A stretch of DNA of 64,000 nucleotides, taken from the NCBI GenBank assembly GCA_940337035.1, contig CALNHX010002655.1:108015-172014 (forward strand). The letters run 5' to 3'. Positions 21,529 through 32,980 of the stretch are shown one piece after another. Below the pieces are notes generated by a model. The model was given only the letters and a program-made list of their open reading frames with translations. It was not told the DNA's origin and searched no databases. Positions within the stretch are counted from its first letter, which is position 1. Every line of letters begins with the position of its first letter. The translations under genes and the position numbers were made by a program. This DNA is from Agriotes lineatus (taxonomy: Eukaryota > Arthropoda > Insecta > Coleoptera > Elateridae).

Positions 21529-22616
21529 CAGTGGCGGTAATATGCATAAGCGTTTCTTAGGGGCCCGGGCCCTTTGGGGGGCCCGGTAAGTTCTGTATTT
21601 GCTTATTAAATATCTCGTTATCTTCTACTTCATTTGGGTGTAGATTGCTAGCACTGCAACCTCAGTCCCCACTTTCAGTTATCAGTCATCAGTGATTCGA
21701 CTCGATTTGAGAGCTTTGAAAAACTAACAAACATTTTTGAATTTTTAGAACCGAAAAACGTTTTAAGAATGCTGGAAGCTGAACAGGTTCGATGGGATTT
21801 GCTCCAGAAAAAGTATTCTGATGTCCTCAATAATAATCTCGCCATTCAGTTTGTGAACTCTATTTTCGTACTAAAATAGGATTTAAATGATAGCATAAGT
21901 GTTACAGATTTGTCAAGTTTATTCCTACAGAAATATAGTGTTGTCGAAAGCAATTATTACTGCATTGGGTTTATTCTTGACTCTACCTGTAACATTAGCT
22001 ACAATAGAAATATCATTTAGCAAGTTGAAAATAATAAAACATTATTTAAGAAATTTTACGAGACAAGATAGGATACATGACCCTTCGGTTTTGTCAATTG
22101 AACAAAAAGCATTGTCTATGATGGACATAAAAATCTTGTGGAACAATTTGCTGTCAATAAGGCCAGAAGGATACACTTTTTATTTCTGATCAATTTATTT
22201 TTACGGTGTTTTATAGATATTAATGATACAAATAAATACTAAGCATTTGTTACCTATTTTGACGTGGATTCTTAGGATTTTACCTGAATATTATTTTATT
22301 TTACTAGTGTTACCTAGGTAGATATTTATCCATCAGTTTTCTTTGTATTTGTGCCTATACCATCTTGAATATTTTATTTAGTTTTATATTTTTAATTAAT
22401 ATTTTGTTAGATATGTTACTTAGGAAATGTGTTAAATGTTAGGCATTTACTACTCTATTTCTGTTGGTTATAACAGGATGTTATTTTATTTTTTGTTAAA
22501 CGTTTACTTTGTATACTATAATTATAAATATACAATGTATTAAGTATATAAATCTTTACAAGGGGGGCCCTTTTTATATTTGCTTAGGGCCCCTAGGTGC
22601 TCTTGCACCGCCACTG
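21529..22616 (+). mobile_element. hAT element, 8-bp target duplication ACCTACGC, inside the Tc1
   Basis: Termini CAGTGGCGGT and ACCGCCACTG are exact inverted ends of hAT type. The 8-bp ACCTACGC duplications lie at 21521-21528 and 22617-22624. Subterminal GGGGCCC-rich stretches occur at both ends. At 1.09 kb it is a deletion derivative that retains only a transposase C-terminus. Confidence 0.93.
21899..22189 (+). pseudogene. hAT transposase C-terminal dimerisation domain fragment
   Basis: LTLPVTLATIEISFSKLKII, then KHYLRNFTRQDRIHDPSVLS and IEQKA, is the classic hAT dimerisation (hATC) domain of the zinc-finger-MYM-associated type. The catalytic DDE region and zinc fingers are absent. The true translation start is lost with the rest of the gene. 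Confidence 0.85.
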
Positions 22617-22689
22617 ACCTACGCTCATCACATCCATCAATCTGGTATGAATTATTGCTTTCTGAGCTTCGTTTAAAGGGGCTACCTAA

Positions 22690-23090
22690 ACTTGACGTTA
22701 AAGCTGTCAGGGTCATGTGGCAAGAGTTTGTTTGAATTTGTCATATTACAGCCCAATTCAATCTATTCAAAATTGGCTGTACCAGTTTTCTATAAAGGCG
22801 ATGGTACTAGATCAATAGTTATTTGTACAACTAGTTTTAAAAGTCATACTTTTTTAAATGAATTTGCAGTTTGATTAAAAAATGGACTTTCAAAACGTGT
22901 GGTATACGTAGTTTTTTTGCATAGTGATCTCTTGTAACACGAAATTTAGTCGAAAAGGAATTCCGAATTTATAACTGTCAAATTAACAATTCATAATTTC
23001 AATAAAATAGTTTAAAAAGTGTACTTTTTTTAACGATTTTTCGTTTAGAAAATACTTTCGTGATCAGTGATCACTGTGCAAAATAGTAGT
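22690..23090. other. non-genic AT-rich stretch
   Basis: No gene or paired repeat recognised. Confidence 0.4.
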
Positions 23091-23091
23091 T

Positions 23092-23793
23092 TGTATACCA
23101 AGGCACTGAAGTTTAACTTTTTATCACGAATGTGGATTTAGTTGCCGAGGCCCGTAGGGTCAAGGCAAATAAACCACATGAGGGATAAAAAGGAATTTCA
23201 GTGCCGAGGTGTACACTATGTTTTATTTGAAATCGAGAAATCGTGAAATTACAACATTTTAACCAACTTTTGTAGGTTATGTTCGGTCGATTGACGTTTA
23301 TCTATCGCCTCGCCTCCTACAAAAAAATCGTAAAACAATGGATTACTTCACTGCCGATTTCTCGTATTTTAATGACGATTTCGGCGTACTTCACTGCCGA
23401 TTTCAAATAAAAGTATATTATTGCTTACTACGAGGATTGTTCAACGCAAAATTCTAAGTAGTACTTTGACCATATGACCAAAGCAGTCGGCGTCTAAGGT
23501 ACTTGGTACTACATTGCTTTAGAATAATAATAGCAATTCCTCGATTTCCGAGTTTTACAATGTATACTAATTCTGGTCTAGCCTGTAAGATCTTCGGTGG
23601 CTATATAGTCCGATGTATGAAGACACGACACTAACGCATATATCACACTATCACACAGGAACTGTCGCTGCTGGCCAGGCTGGCAGACCGAAGTCTAGAT
23701 TTGAAGATCAGGGCTTCTATGCCGTACGGATATCGTCAACTAAATCCACATTTGTGATAAAAAGCTAAACTTTGGTGCCTTTGTGTACAAATT
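23092..23793. repeat. inverted-repeat element, arms about 50-60 bp
   Basis: 23092-23150 (GAAGTTTAACTTTTTATCAC, GTGGATTTAGTTG) pairs with the reverse complement of 23735-23793 with scattered mismatches. The interior has no gene; two short CGATTTC-containing repeats at 23355-23405 stand out. No target duplication identified. It lies directly upstream of the THAP remnant and could be its 5' part. Confidence 0.6.
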
Positions 23794-23819
23794 ACTAACT
23801 AAAGCAACTGGGATGACGA

Positions 23820-24330
23820 CTGTTTTTGAACACCCGTTATTATCGAAGTTCATGTTTCAAGTATTGGGTTTTGTCGTGAATTTGGAATGCAAAAATAGAA
23901 CTGAACATGATATTAAAATGACACACTTTCCTAGAAATAAAAGTAGACGAGACTTGCGGGCAATGCCGGTTAATCGCGAAAATTGGTATCCTAATGGCAA
24001 TTCACAAATATAAAAACAGCATTTGGAAGATTTATGTGGGAGAATGTGTTGATGAAAAAAGAAAACTTAAAAGTAATGCCGTGCCAACGTTATTTACCTT
24101 CACTTCGCCGACAGTCAAGCCTGGAAATACAGAAAATACATCTTTCTACACAATGAAGAATGCCTTAAAATTCAAATTTCTCTATCGTACGGATAGACAT
24201 GAAGAAGTACAACGACAACGAACTTCTTTACCATCAGCAAGAACCCTGAGAAGGCGTTTACAGACCTACAATTTGAATCGGCCATGCAGAATGTACAGTT
24301 AAATGCAGTAAGAAGGTGTGTAATAGTAAT
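23820..24330 (+). pseudogene. THAP-domain, P-element-like transposase fragment
   Basis: Plus strand. HFPRNKSRRDLRAMPVNREN, then WYPNGNSQI and, after an in-frame TAA, KQHLEDL, match the core of a THAP zinc finger (HFP ... R..W ... C..H). RKLKSNAVPTLF is the closing AVPTIF-type box. The first cysteine pair is partly lost. Next, LKFKFLYRTDRHEEVQRQRT and LPSARTLRRRLQTYNL resemble the helix-turn-helix that follows THAP in P-element-like transposases. At least two frame changes make it a pseudogene. Confidence 0.65.
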
Positions 24331-24339
24331 TTACGTAAC

Positions 24340-24726
24340 AAGTATAGAAAGTGGAGCTTTTCAGTACGAGTGAGATGTTTCCGGAAGAGGCCGTTAGGCC
24401 GAGTCCGGAATTTCGAGACGAGTATGGAAAAGCCACTTTCATACGAGTTTCGTACAATATTTTTTCGTACACTAGCATACAAAACGGAATACTAAATTTA
24501 TCCTCGTATATAGCAAATAAGTAGAGTAATATTAATGTAATGTAATATTATATGTGTTGTAACTAAGGAAACGTACGGCAAAGTGCTACTTTGCCGTACG
24601 AATACCGCAAAATACTACTTTGCCGTACGAATACCGCAAAGTGCAACTTTCTGATTAATAAATTGTACGGCAAAGTAGCTCTTTCAATGCTAGTGTACGA
24701 AAAAGTAATTTTAAGCGTAATTATTA
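24340..24726. repeat. short tandem and inverted units around GTACGGCAAAGT
   Basis: 24565-24670 holds three or four units of the type TACTTTGCCGTACGAATACC on both strands. 24385-24420 holds a CGGAAGAGGCCG...CGAGTCCGG inverted pair. No gene seen. Confidence 0.6.
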
Positions 24727-24986
24727 TACAGCTTGTCTAAAATGGTACAGAACATGGCAATTCTATGGGTTGGAAAAAATGCAAATACTATTTTCCATAA
24801 GAGTAACCAAAATAGAAATTGGAATATGTATTTACTTTGGTAGCTAGGCAACAAGTACCTACTTATTTCCTAGCTACCACGCCAAATATTGCATTTTCTA
24901 TTTCGGTTACTCTTACGAAAAATATTATTTAAGCCTCTTTCAACTCATGGAATTGCCATGTTCCGTACAATTTTAGGCAACCTGTA
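24727..24986. mobile_element. TA-target MITE, 260 bp
   Basis: Left TACAGCTTGTCTAAAATGGT and right (reverse complement) TACAGGTTGCCTAAAATTGT. Arms pair for about 110 bp and are bounded by TA. No coding content. Confidence 0.85.
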
Positions 24987-25149
24987 TATTGTTTTATTAC
25001 TTTCGTGACATGACTTGAAATTTTTTAGATTTATTATTATTGAAGGGAGCATTAACTGCAAATAAAATTTATAATTTCTTAATGATACGACATTGCTTGT
25101 TTTATTATTTTATTGTTCATTGAAATGTTAAACATTGTTTAACACCATC

Positions 25150-25258
25150 GCGTCCTCGAATGTTAAGATACATTTAACATGCATCTACTCATTTGTGCAT
25201 GTGCATGTATGTTAAGTGAGTGGATGCATGTTAAATGTATCTTAATATTCGAGGACGC
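25150..25258. repeat. 109-bp near-perfect hairpin
   Basis: GCGTCCTCGAATGTTAAGAT at 25150 and its reverse complement ending at 25258 form arms of about 40-45 bp with few mismatches around a CATGTGCATGTATG loop. It directly precedes the mariner-like transposase fragment, so it is probably a small MITE inserted there. The size also fits a microRNA-type precursor, for which there is no other evidence. Confidence 0.75.
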
Positions 25259-25259
25259 A

Positions 25260-26089
25260 AATTATTAATCCCGAGAACATGCAAAACATCTGGTTTCAGC
25301 AAGATGGTTGCCCGGCCCATAGCACTCGTAACGTGCAACATTTTTTGAGAGAAAACTCCAATGAGAGAGTGATTTCAAATAATGGACCCGTGCAATGGCC
25401 TGCGAGATCACGCGACCTTACCCCCCTTGACTTTTATTTATAGGGTACCACTAAAAACGAAGTATTTGATTTTGAACCGTCAGAAACTTGGGAAATTTTA
25501 GAACAAAGAGTACTAGATGTGCTACGATCAGTAAACGGAAACACGCTACGTAGAGTTTGTAAGATCTACACATTACCCTTTTGCTGTGACGTAACAATTT
25601 TCTCTCTTTATTTAACTATAAGGAACTGGACGAAACAAAAAATCTGCAGTTTTTGGTCAAGTCCGTTTTAAGTATGGCTTGTTTTATAATACTGTCAGTG
25701 TGACATTTGTCCAAAATGATAGTAAAATAACGAGCAGTAACAAGCAAGCGAGCAAGCCTAAAATCTTATTTTAAGCGTTGGGAACTTCTTCGAAGAGGAG
25801 AAACGTCAGATTACATAGGTCAAAAATGTCTTGGTTTGGATAATGTGCTTAAATGAGCATCCCTTACATTAAAGGTTAGGTATATGTCAAATTCTTTCTA
25901 AATTCTACTACCTGCGATCTAAATGATCTTTTTGAATTTCAATGCAATATAAGACATACGTTTTAAACGCTATGTTTTGTTACTTTTGACGTCACAGAAA
26001 AAGGGTAATGTGTAGACTTTAATTCTACTAAAACAAGGTGTCAAAAGTGCATGGAACAGAATGGTCGTTATATTCAACAATTTCTTTAA
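25260..26089 (+). pseudogene. mariner-like transposase C-terminal half, split by a MITE
   Basis: Plus strand. NMQNIWFQQDGCPAHSTRNV carries the second catalytic aspartate. WPARSRDLTPLDFYL then runs into an in-frame TAG (before GTTKNEV). The frame continues to about 25558, is interrupted by an inverted-repeat element, and closes at 26040-26089 with KCMEQNGRYIQQFL and a stop. Upstream parts are missing. Confidence 0.8.
25563..26019. mobile_element. MITE inside the mariner-like fragment
   Basis: GATCTACACATTACCCTTTT at 25563 pairs with the reverse complement of 25980-26019 (arms about 40 bp), and GTGACGT lies in both arms. It interrupts the transposase reading frame. I cannot define a clean target duplication. 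Confidence 0.7.
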
Positions 26090-26094
26090 GCTTT

Positions 26095-26665
26095 AAGAAC
26101 TGTTTTTTTACTTTTTATTTATTATGATTTTGTATCTTTTCGCCAGTTTACAGTATAACTTAGAATATCTTTTCACTTTTATTTGACATTGCTGTTTATT
26201 TTTCAGCTTACTAATTTTATATTATAGGTTAATTTACGTTTTTATTAATATGTTCCTTATAACTAAATATTTTTCAGGCATGTTATACATCGTTGAAAAG
26301 CACCTTTAAGGACTATCTAACTAACCAAAAATCCAATCACCATATGAAAAACAAAAGATAGCGCTAATAACTTAAAAACAAATGACACTCGGGGATTTCA
26401 GTTTAAATCAAATAATTTGTCTTACAAAAGTGTCTAAACAATGTAAAACTTAGAAGAGGTCAAATTAAGCGTTAAAGAGTTATTGCGGAATAATTAAATC
26501 GGCAAATTAATTTTTTTTTCTAAATATTTTAAAAATTAAACAAGTTAGGTCAAATTGGAAATGATATTTGTCGTGAGTATTGAATTCTGCAATACTTTCC
26601 CCATTTAACCGTTGCTCTATGTCTTCTAATAACCGAGATACCAATGGTGAGCATCGAAATTTGGA
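26095..26665. other. non-genic AT-rich stretch
   Basis: No gene, RNA or paired terminal repeat recognised. Confidence 0.4.
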
Positions 26666-26669
26666 CACA

Positions 26670-27760
26670 GTATATAGGTAAGTTGAGTTAAATCATTATA
26701 TTTTGGGCCTAGGAACTTGTGGTCTTCCGTTGTACACGTATTTTCCGGACACCCTATATAAATTGTATCCTGTTTTCGGATAAATTACCCTTTTTGTTTA
26801 TGATACGGCAAAATGTTATTAAAAAAAGGTGTTTAGAATGTAGATACACAAAATTTCAGAAAGATCTGTCGACTTTGATTAAACCGTTATTTTTCAGATT
26901 AAACAAATTGCATTTATTAAAAATGACGGTTTAATCTAAGTCGACAGATCTTTCTGAAATTTTGTATAAGGTCATAATTTATCATTCTGAATAACTTTTC
27001 TTAATAACATTTTGCCGTATCATGAACAAAAACGGTAGTTTACCTGAAAATAAAATATAATTTATACAGGGCGTTCGAAAAATACGTGTACAATGGAAGA
27101 GCACAAGTTCCTTGGCTCCAAATGTGATGATTTAACTCAACTTACATATATACAAAGTTGCTTAGTTTAGCCGCTAGAGGGCTTTAAAGATGATTAACGT
27201 TTTTAAAATTTTTAACCCCCTGTATAATCACTACCATTTTTTTTCTGAATAGTAACAATTTAGAAATTATTTTTTTTATAAAATTTTAGTGGGGTAAACG
27301 GTTAGCCACAAAAAAATATTTTCTAAATCCCTACAAACCTAGTGTTACGTTACAATTACTGATTCAGGCTTCTTGAAATTTAGAAAATATTTTTGTGGCT
27401 AAATCGTTTACCCAACTAAAATTTTGTAAGAGAGAAAATAGTTTCTAAATTAAAGTAACTATTCAGAAAGAAAAATTGGTAGTGATTATACAGGGGGTTA
27501 ACAAAATATGGATGGATAATTTATTGTGACGAAGTTATCAAACACCCTGTAATTTTCGAAATTAGGGTTTATTCTTCAAAAAGCTGTGGTTTAATGGTAC
27601 AAACGCAATGCCAAAAAAATGAATAAAATCTATCAAACATTTTTCGATTTATTTGAAAAAAATTTAAAAAAAGTTAATCGTCTTTAAAGCCCTCTAGCGG
27701 CTAAACTAAGCAACTTTATTCATAGGTAAGTTGAGTTAAATCATCATATTTTTGCTCAAG
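26670..27760. repeat. nested inverted-repeat array
   Basis: TAGGTAAGTTGAGTTAAATC occurs at about 26677 and 27725 and, inverted, at about 27135. 26676-26905 pairs with 26925-27157. 27165-27225 (GCCGCTAGAGGGCTTTAAAG) pairs with 27665-27720. 27220-27330 pairs with 27380-27500. The units contain CCCTGTATA-type ends. This looks like MITEs inserted into one another. No coding content. Confidence 0.7.
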
Positions 27761-28649
27761 GAATATGTTGCTATTGGATTGACTTTTTTGTAGAGCACCC
27801 TGTATACAAGCACCGATACACTAATATTGACTAATGTATTCTGCTTTTTGTTGCTTTGCATACTTCCCATTTATTGAAAAATGTATATGGAGCCACATAT
27901 ACAGGGTGATTTATAACGGACGGAGGAGATTTTTAGGGTAGATAGATGGAACTAAAGTAAAAATTATTATTTACAAACAGTTGATGAAAAACCAATAATA
28001 AAAAGTTTACAGTGGTTTAAAGGTCTTAAAAAAAGTGTCCCGCTGATTGAGTACTGCTAAAATTAAATTGTTGTCCAGAGATTTTTTCCTAAGATAAAAT
28101 TTCTTTGTTTCCTTGGAAACTATATCATTTCAAACATTGAGAAAAAAAGACAGAGTGCTCACTCCAATGCTAAATTCTAAAACTAATTTCTATTTCAATG
28201 TCCTTATTAATTTTTTATAATTACTTATTATTGTCTTATAATTAAAAAAGAACGAATTTGAATATTTCATCGTTTATTAAGGAAAGATATTGTTTTACAA
28301 CTTAGTTCAAAACTTGGTGTGCATAATTTTCATTTGAAATTATGTATTTACTTATTTTAAATTTTAAATAATGCAAAAATGTCTTTTTATTACATTAAGC
28401 ACGTTTTTTTAATATAACATACATTTAACAAAGAAAAAGAAATAGAACAATAACTACATAATTATAAAAATTCACCAAAATCACAAAAATTGTTCAAAAT
28501 GCTGCCCCTGCTTTTCAACACACAGTGGCACACGATGAATCTAATTTCACTTTCGAAAATTGTTCTCGCAAGTCCTCTATAGCAACGTTGATTCGATGGC
28601 GCAACTTTTCAATGGCATTAACTTCAGTTGCATGTACCCGGTCTTTCAG

Positions 28650-29075
28650 GTATCCCCATAAGAAAAAGTCCAGTGAGTTGAGATCAAGGCAGCGTGGGGA
28701 TCATTGAATAAATTTACCCGGCCGATGCAACGTTGCGGAAAGGTATGATCGAGATAATCTTTTACAGGACGACTAAAATATGATGGACAGCCACCATGCA
28801 TAAACCACATGTTATGTCGCACAACCAATGGAATATCTTCTAGGAGTCCTGGTAAAACTTCTTGTAAAAAATGCAAATAAAATTCACCATTGAGACGCGC
28901 AGACAATTCGTACAAACCGTTCATCTTCAATGTGCCCTAAACGAGGTTCTGAGAAACATTAGCTTCCTGAGCAATTTGGTGTGTATTAGTTGTCGATTCA
29001 GCATCTACCCATTCCAATATTTCTTCTTCAATATCAACCGCGTGTCGATTTAGTCTTCTACCATCATGACCCTTC
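28650..29075 (-). pseudogene. mariner-like transposase, central part
   Basis: Minus strand: GRRLNRHAVDIEEEILEWVD and THQIAQEANVSQN form a helix-turn-helix, then a TAG. RLNGEFYLHFLQEVLPGLLE and HNMWFMHGGCPSYFSRPVKD follow; here the expected catalytic D (HDGCP) is G. A DHTFPQRCIGR stretch with a damaged WPPRSPDL region ends it. N-terminal pieces lie at 37618-37747 and 48637-48660. Confidence 0.8.
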
Positions 29076-29369
29076 TTTTTTTATTATAATCAAATCAAAT
29101 CAGCATTAGGTATGCTATACATGACTCTGTTATTTGTGTACAATAATAACTATTACTAATAGATTGAGGACATCGTTAAACTCCTCAGAAAATACCTAGG
29201 TATACAATAGTCAGAACTAAAACACAATTAGTTGTTTTTTAATTATAGTATATAACTTTTACTTACAGATTCAGATAATATAGGTACAATATTTAAAACT
29301 GAAGCACAATTAGTTATTTGTTAATTACTGTTTATTATTATAATAACAAATCTTGTGGGAGTCTTCTTT

Positions 29370-31925
29370 TTAGTCTTTGCTGTGTGTTTTTTTTTTGCCA
29401 AGGTTGTAATACGCTGCGTTGGGGCACTCGGTGATAGTATCAAAGAATTTACTGCATAGTTTATTTAGATAGTCGGACATACTTGGAATGTCCAGTTCTC
29501 TATGAATTTGTTCGTTTCGCACGAACCAAGGTGCATTCACTGCTATTCGGATTATTTTATTTTGTATCACTTGGAGTTTTCTTAGATGCGTCTTGGATGT
29601 ATTACTCCACACAGGGCACGCGTAGGTTAAGATTGGTCTTGGTATGGACTTGTAGATTAACATAGCGCATTCTACGTGTAGATGTTACTTTCTGTTTATC
29701 AGTGGGTATAAAATATCCAGTCTCGCATGACACTCGTTTATTTTTTTATTTATATGAATACCCCATCCAAGCCTGGTGTCCAGATAGACCCCCAAATATT
29801 TAATTGCCGAGTCTCTTGTATTCCACTCAATTATGTTTTGGTTTATTCTGACATTCGGTAGGTTTTTAATTTGTTTCAGGGCAAATAAAAAAAATGTTTT
29901 ACCTGGTTTTTTGTTGTGTTTACTTTCATTTTTCAATTATCGAACCATATGCACATCTCGTTTAATGTGTATTGTAAATAACTAACTGCTGTTAAAAGAT
30001 TCTCGCTTTGTGTTATCACAGCAGTGTCATCAGCAAACATTGTTAGGGTAGAGTTGTTAGTGGTTTGCAGATCATGGACGTAATTGTTAAATAAGGTTCG
30101 TCCCAGTATACTTCCTTGCGGCACTCCTGCTTTGGTCACTCTTTTACTGGAAAGTGTTGTATTTACCCTAACTGCAAATGTCCTGTCTTTAATAAATGAG
30201 ATAATAATGTTGACGATGTAGTTTGGTATTCCAATTTTAATAGTTTTATAACGTATTCCAACATGCCATACTTTATCAAAAGCATTTTGAAGGTCAATGA
30301 AAGCCACAACAATATATATTTCTTGTGCTCAGCCTTTTTCAATTATTTCCGTGATTCTTATCAATTGGTGGGTTGTCGAATGTTTTTCCCTAAAACCAAA
30401 TTGATAATTGGGTATTATATTTTGTTCATTCAGTACATTCTGAAGCCGCGTGTGGATAAGTTTTACCAATAGTTTTGAAAGGGTTGATAGTAGACTAATT
30501 GGACGGTAGCTTTCTAGTCTGTGTTTATCTTTTCCACTTTTGTGAAATGGAAGTATGTGGGCGTGTTTCCACTCGCTAGGAAAATATCCAAATCTAAGAC
30601 AAGCATTAAAAATTGTTGCCAAAAAGGCCAAAGATTTCTTGGTGAGTTGTTTCAATATGCTGTTTGTTATTAGATCCGGTCCCGGGGATTTTTTGTTAGG
30701 TAGTTTTGTGATGTATTTCTTAACTTCTGCAGGTGATGCAAACTCGATCGTGTTCTGATTAGCGTAATTATTATTAGCTTCGTTCACTTCTTGCAAAATG
30801 TCCTCAGTCATTAGATGTGAAGACTTCTTCAAGGTGTGATGCTAATGCGTTGCTTTTTTCTTGATCGGTAATGTATGTGTTATTGTTGGCTGTCAATGGA
30901 TGTATTATATTTGGTTGTCTTATTAACTTCTTCGTTGCCTGCCATATCGTGGGGTCACGTGGTTGAAGTTCTTCACTGTACCTGTTGTACAAGCTATACA
31001 AGCTATCCAGTTGCTTTACTTTATGGGTGAGTTGATTAGTTAGTGCTTTTAGATGTGGACTACGCGTCCTTTGCCATTCATGCCTAGTTCTATTTTTCAA
31101 TTTGATTAGATTTAATATTTCTACTGGTGTATGTGGATAGCTACGCCTTTTTTGCTTCCATGGAGTTAGGGCTGGTTGGATGCTGGCTTTCACTGCTTCA
31201 GTATATTGTTGTACTGCATCGTCAAGGTTAGCTGTTGAGTGAATACGTCCTGGGCTTTTGATATTTTTGTCTAGTTTCTCATCAAACATGTTCCAGTCTA
31301 TTTTACCTTCTATTAATTTGGGTAATACCGGGATTTGTTGCGGTGGATTGTAGAATGAAATAATAACTGGTAAATGATCTGAGTCGAGTTCGTTCAAGGC
31401 AGTTTGATAGATAGGTTTGCAGAAGTTTTTAAACAAGACAACGTCTAATACATCGGCTTTGTGATCAGGTCTATATGGATAGTGGGTACAATCATTAGGG
31501 ATCGATATTTGTATACCTTGATTTATCATGATATTGTTGAGCCTCGCGCCATTCGGATTATTTGCTCTACATCCCCAGTCTGTGAGTTTGCAATTCATGT
31601 CCCCTATTACTAATACTGGTTCATTGGTGTTAAATATTTTGTCTATGTCCTCCTCCAAAATTCGCTTATTTGGTTGCTTATAGGATGCATGCAGTGTGAC
31701 CTGACTATCGTTTTCTAGTAGCAGTTTTACAGCTACAGTTTCTAGGTCCATATTAACTAATGAGTAATGAGCTAATTTGCGTTTGACCATAATAGCCACG
31801 CCCCCTGATGCAGTTTGTGTAACTCGATCTTTTCTGTACACAAGGTATCCTGGTGCTTCAAATGTTTCTGTGTTAGAAAGATGTGTTTCTGTGATACATG
31901 CCACGTCCACATTATGTCTTGCCAT
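29370..31925 (-). pseudogene. Jockey-type ORF2: endonuclease and reverse transcriptase, frameshifted
   Basis: Minus strand. 31925-31300 encodes the endonuclease (CITETHLS, VLVIGDMNCKLTDWG, LDSDHLPVI with catalytic E, D and DH). The linker follows, then 30832-30329 the first RT blocks (NKKSPGPDLI, YRPISLLS, NYQFGFR). 30307-29933 holds the palm (AFIDLQNAFDKVWH, GVPQGSILG, MFADDTAV). 29936-29370 completes thumb and C-terminus (IKYLGVYLD, RPILTYACPVW). The catalytic FADD is intact, but frame breaks at about 30320, 29935 and 29670 disable it. Confidence 0.9.
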
Positions 31926-32292
31926 AAATTATATTAATATAGTTCCCTGTTTTTTAATGCCGTTGGCGTTCCAATTTAGGATTGTTATACTACTAATTAT
32001 TTGTGTTTTACTTAGACCCATGGAAAGATAATAATGGTAATAGCGTTGTAAGACAGGACATTATTTTGCCAAGGTGTCGTATGAGCAGTTCTATTAACTT
32101 TGTTATAACAGTAGTTAACAAGTCTAGCGTCTCTTGACTATTTGAACAATTGTTTCTATTAAGTTTTGTTGGCAGTCTAGGGAATGATCTATTGTAATCT
32201 TGTTCATCTTGTTGGCTCTGCCGATAGGTATTCTGCTCGATCGTTACTCCTGTAGTAACTGATGAGGTCCATGCTTGTGCTCGATTTTGGGT

Positions 32293-32976
32293 TTATGCAT
32301 TTGGTTGCCGGCTAACTTTTTTGAAATAGCTGCATTCTTTGAAGTTAGCAGGGTGGAACTCTTCACAATTAACGCATTGTGGGGGTGCGCTAGGTTTTTT
32401 CGGACAGTTGGTGTAACAATGGCTAACTGTGCACTTGACACACCGGGGTTCCATTCGACAATAGTTGCGGGTGTGGCCATAGCGTTGGCACTTCTTACAT
32501 TGAGGCATGTCTTTTAATGTTCTTCTAGGTTCGACTTCTATTATACTATACTGAATTTTCGTTAATTTCATAATTACTTTAGCGGTTTCAGTATTTTCTA
32601 GATCTACCGCACATAGTGGTATTGGCTTTTTGTCGTTATTATAAAGTCGTACTACTTTTAGCACCGGATATTTAAATTTTTTTAGTTGTTTAAGTACTTC
32701 CTCCGTTGTGATTGAGACTGGGAGGTTACGAATTATAACTGTTAAATGGTTTATTTCGGGGTCTTTGAATGTGTGATAAGATTATTATCATTATAAAATT
32801 TAGTAAGTTTCCTATAATCTTCTATTGTACTTAAATTGATTCGTAGCTTATCTCCTTTTTGAATTGTTTCGAATTCTCTTTTAGGCTTGCTCGTTGAGGT
32901 CCTTTATTATTTCTTGATGTTTTAGTTGCGAAACGTAGTGCAAAAATATCGGTGGAATTTTAATTTTAGCACTATC
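32293..32976 (-). pseudogene. Jockey-type ORF1, distal part with zinc knuckles
   Basis: Minus strand. From the LTR joint (32976) the frame continues DSAKIKIPPIFLHYVSQLKH and meets a TAA at about 32893. A later frame 32664-32293 encodes the PRE_C2HC-type domain region (VVRLYNNDKKPIPLC) and three knuckles: CKKCQRYGHTRNYC, CVKCTVSHCYTNC and CVNCEEFHPANFKEC. This is the gag-like RNA-binding protein of Jockey LINEs. Its first codons lie at 37518-37475. Confidence 0.85.
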
Positions 32977-32980
32977 TTGT

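Larger units (their letters stand above)
20345..22685 (-). pseudogene. Tc1-like transposase remnant, split by an hAT element
   Basis: Minus strand. The N-terminal helix-turn-helix (PLNEAQKAII, then GTILRVLGVNKNTG and TGTFRRK) runs from 22683 across the hAT insertion at 21529-22616 to about 21400, in frame once the hAT and one duplication are removed. Further on, 20850-20760 encodes NVVLSDDKTFQSNRNATLRV and YRPR, the second catalytic region of Tc1 transposases. Several stops follow. MPWPSKS-like residues near 20470 mark the third. The copy is dead. Confidence 0.75.
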
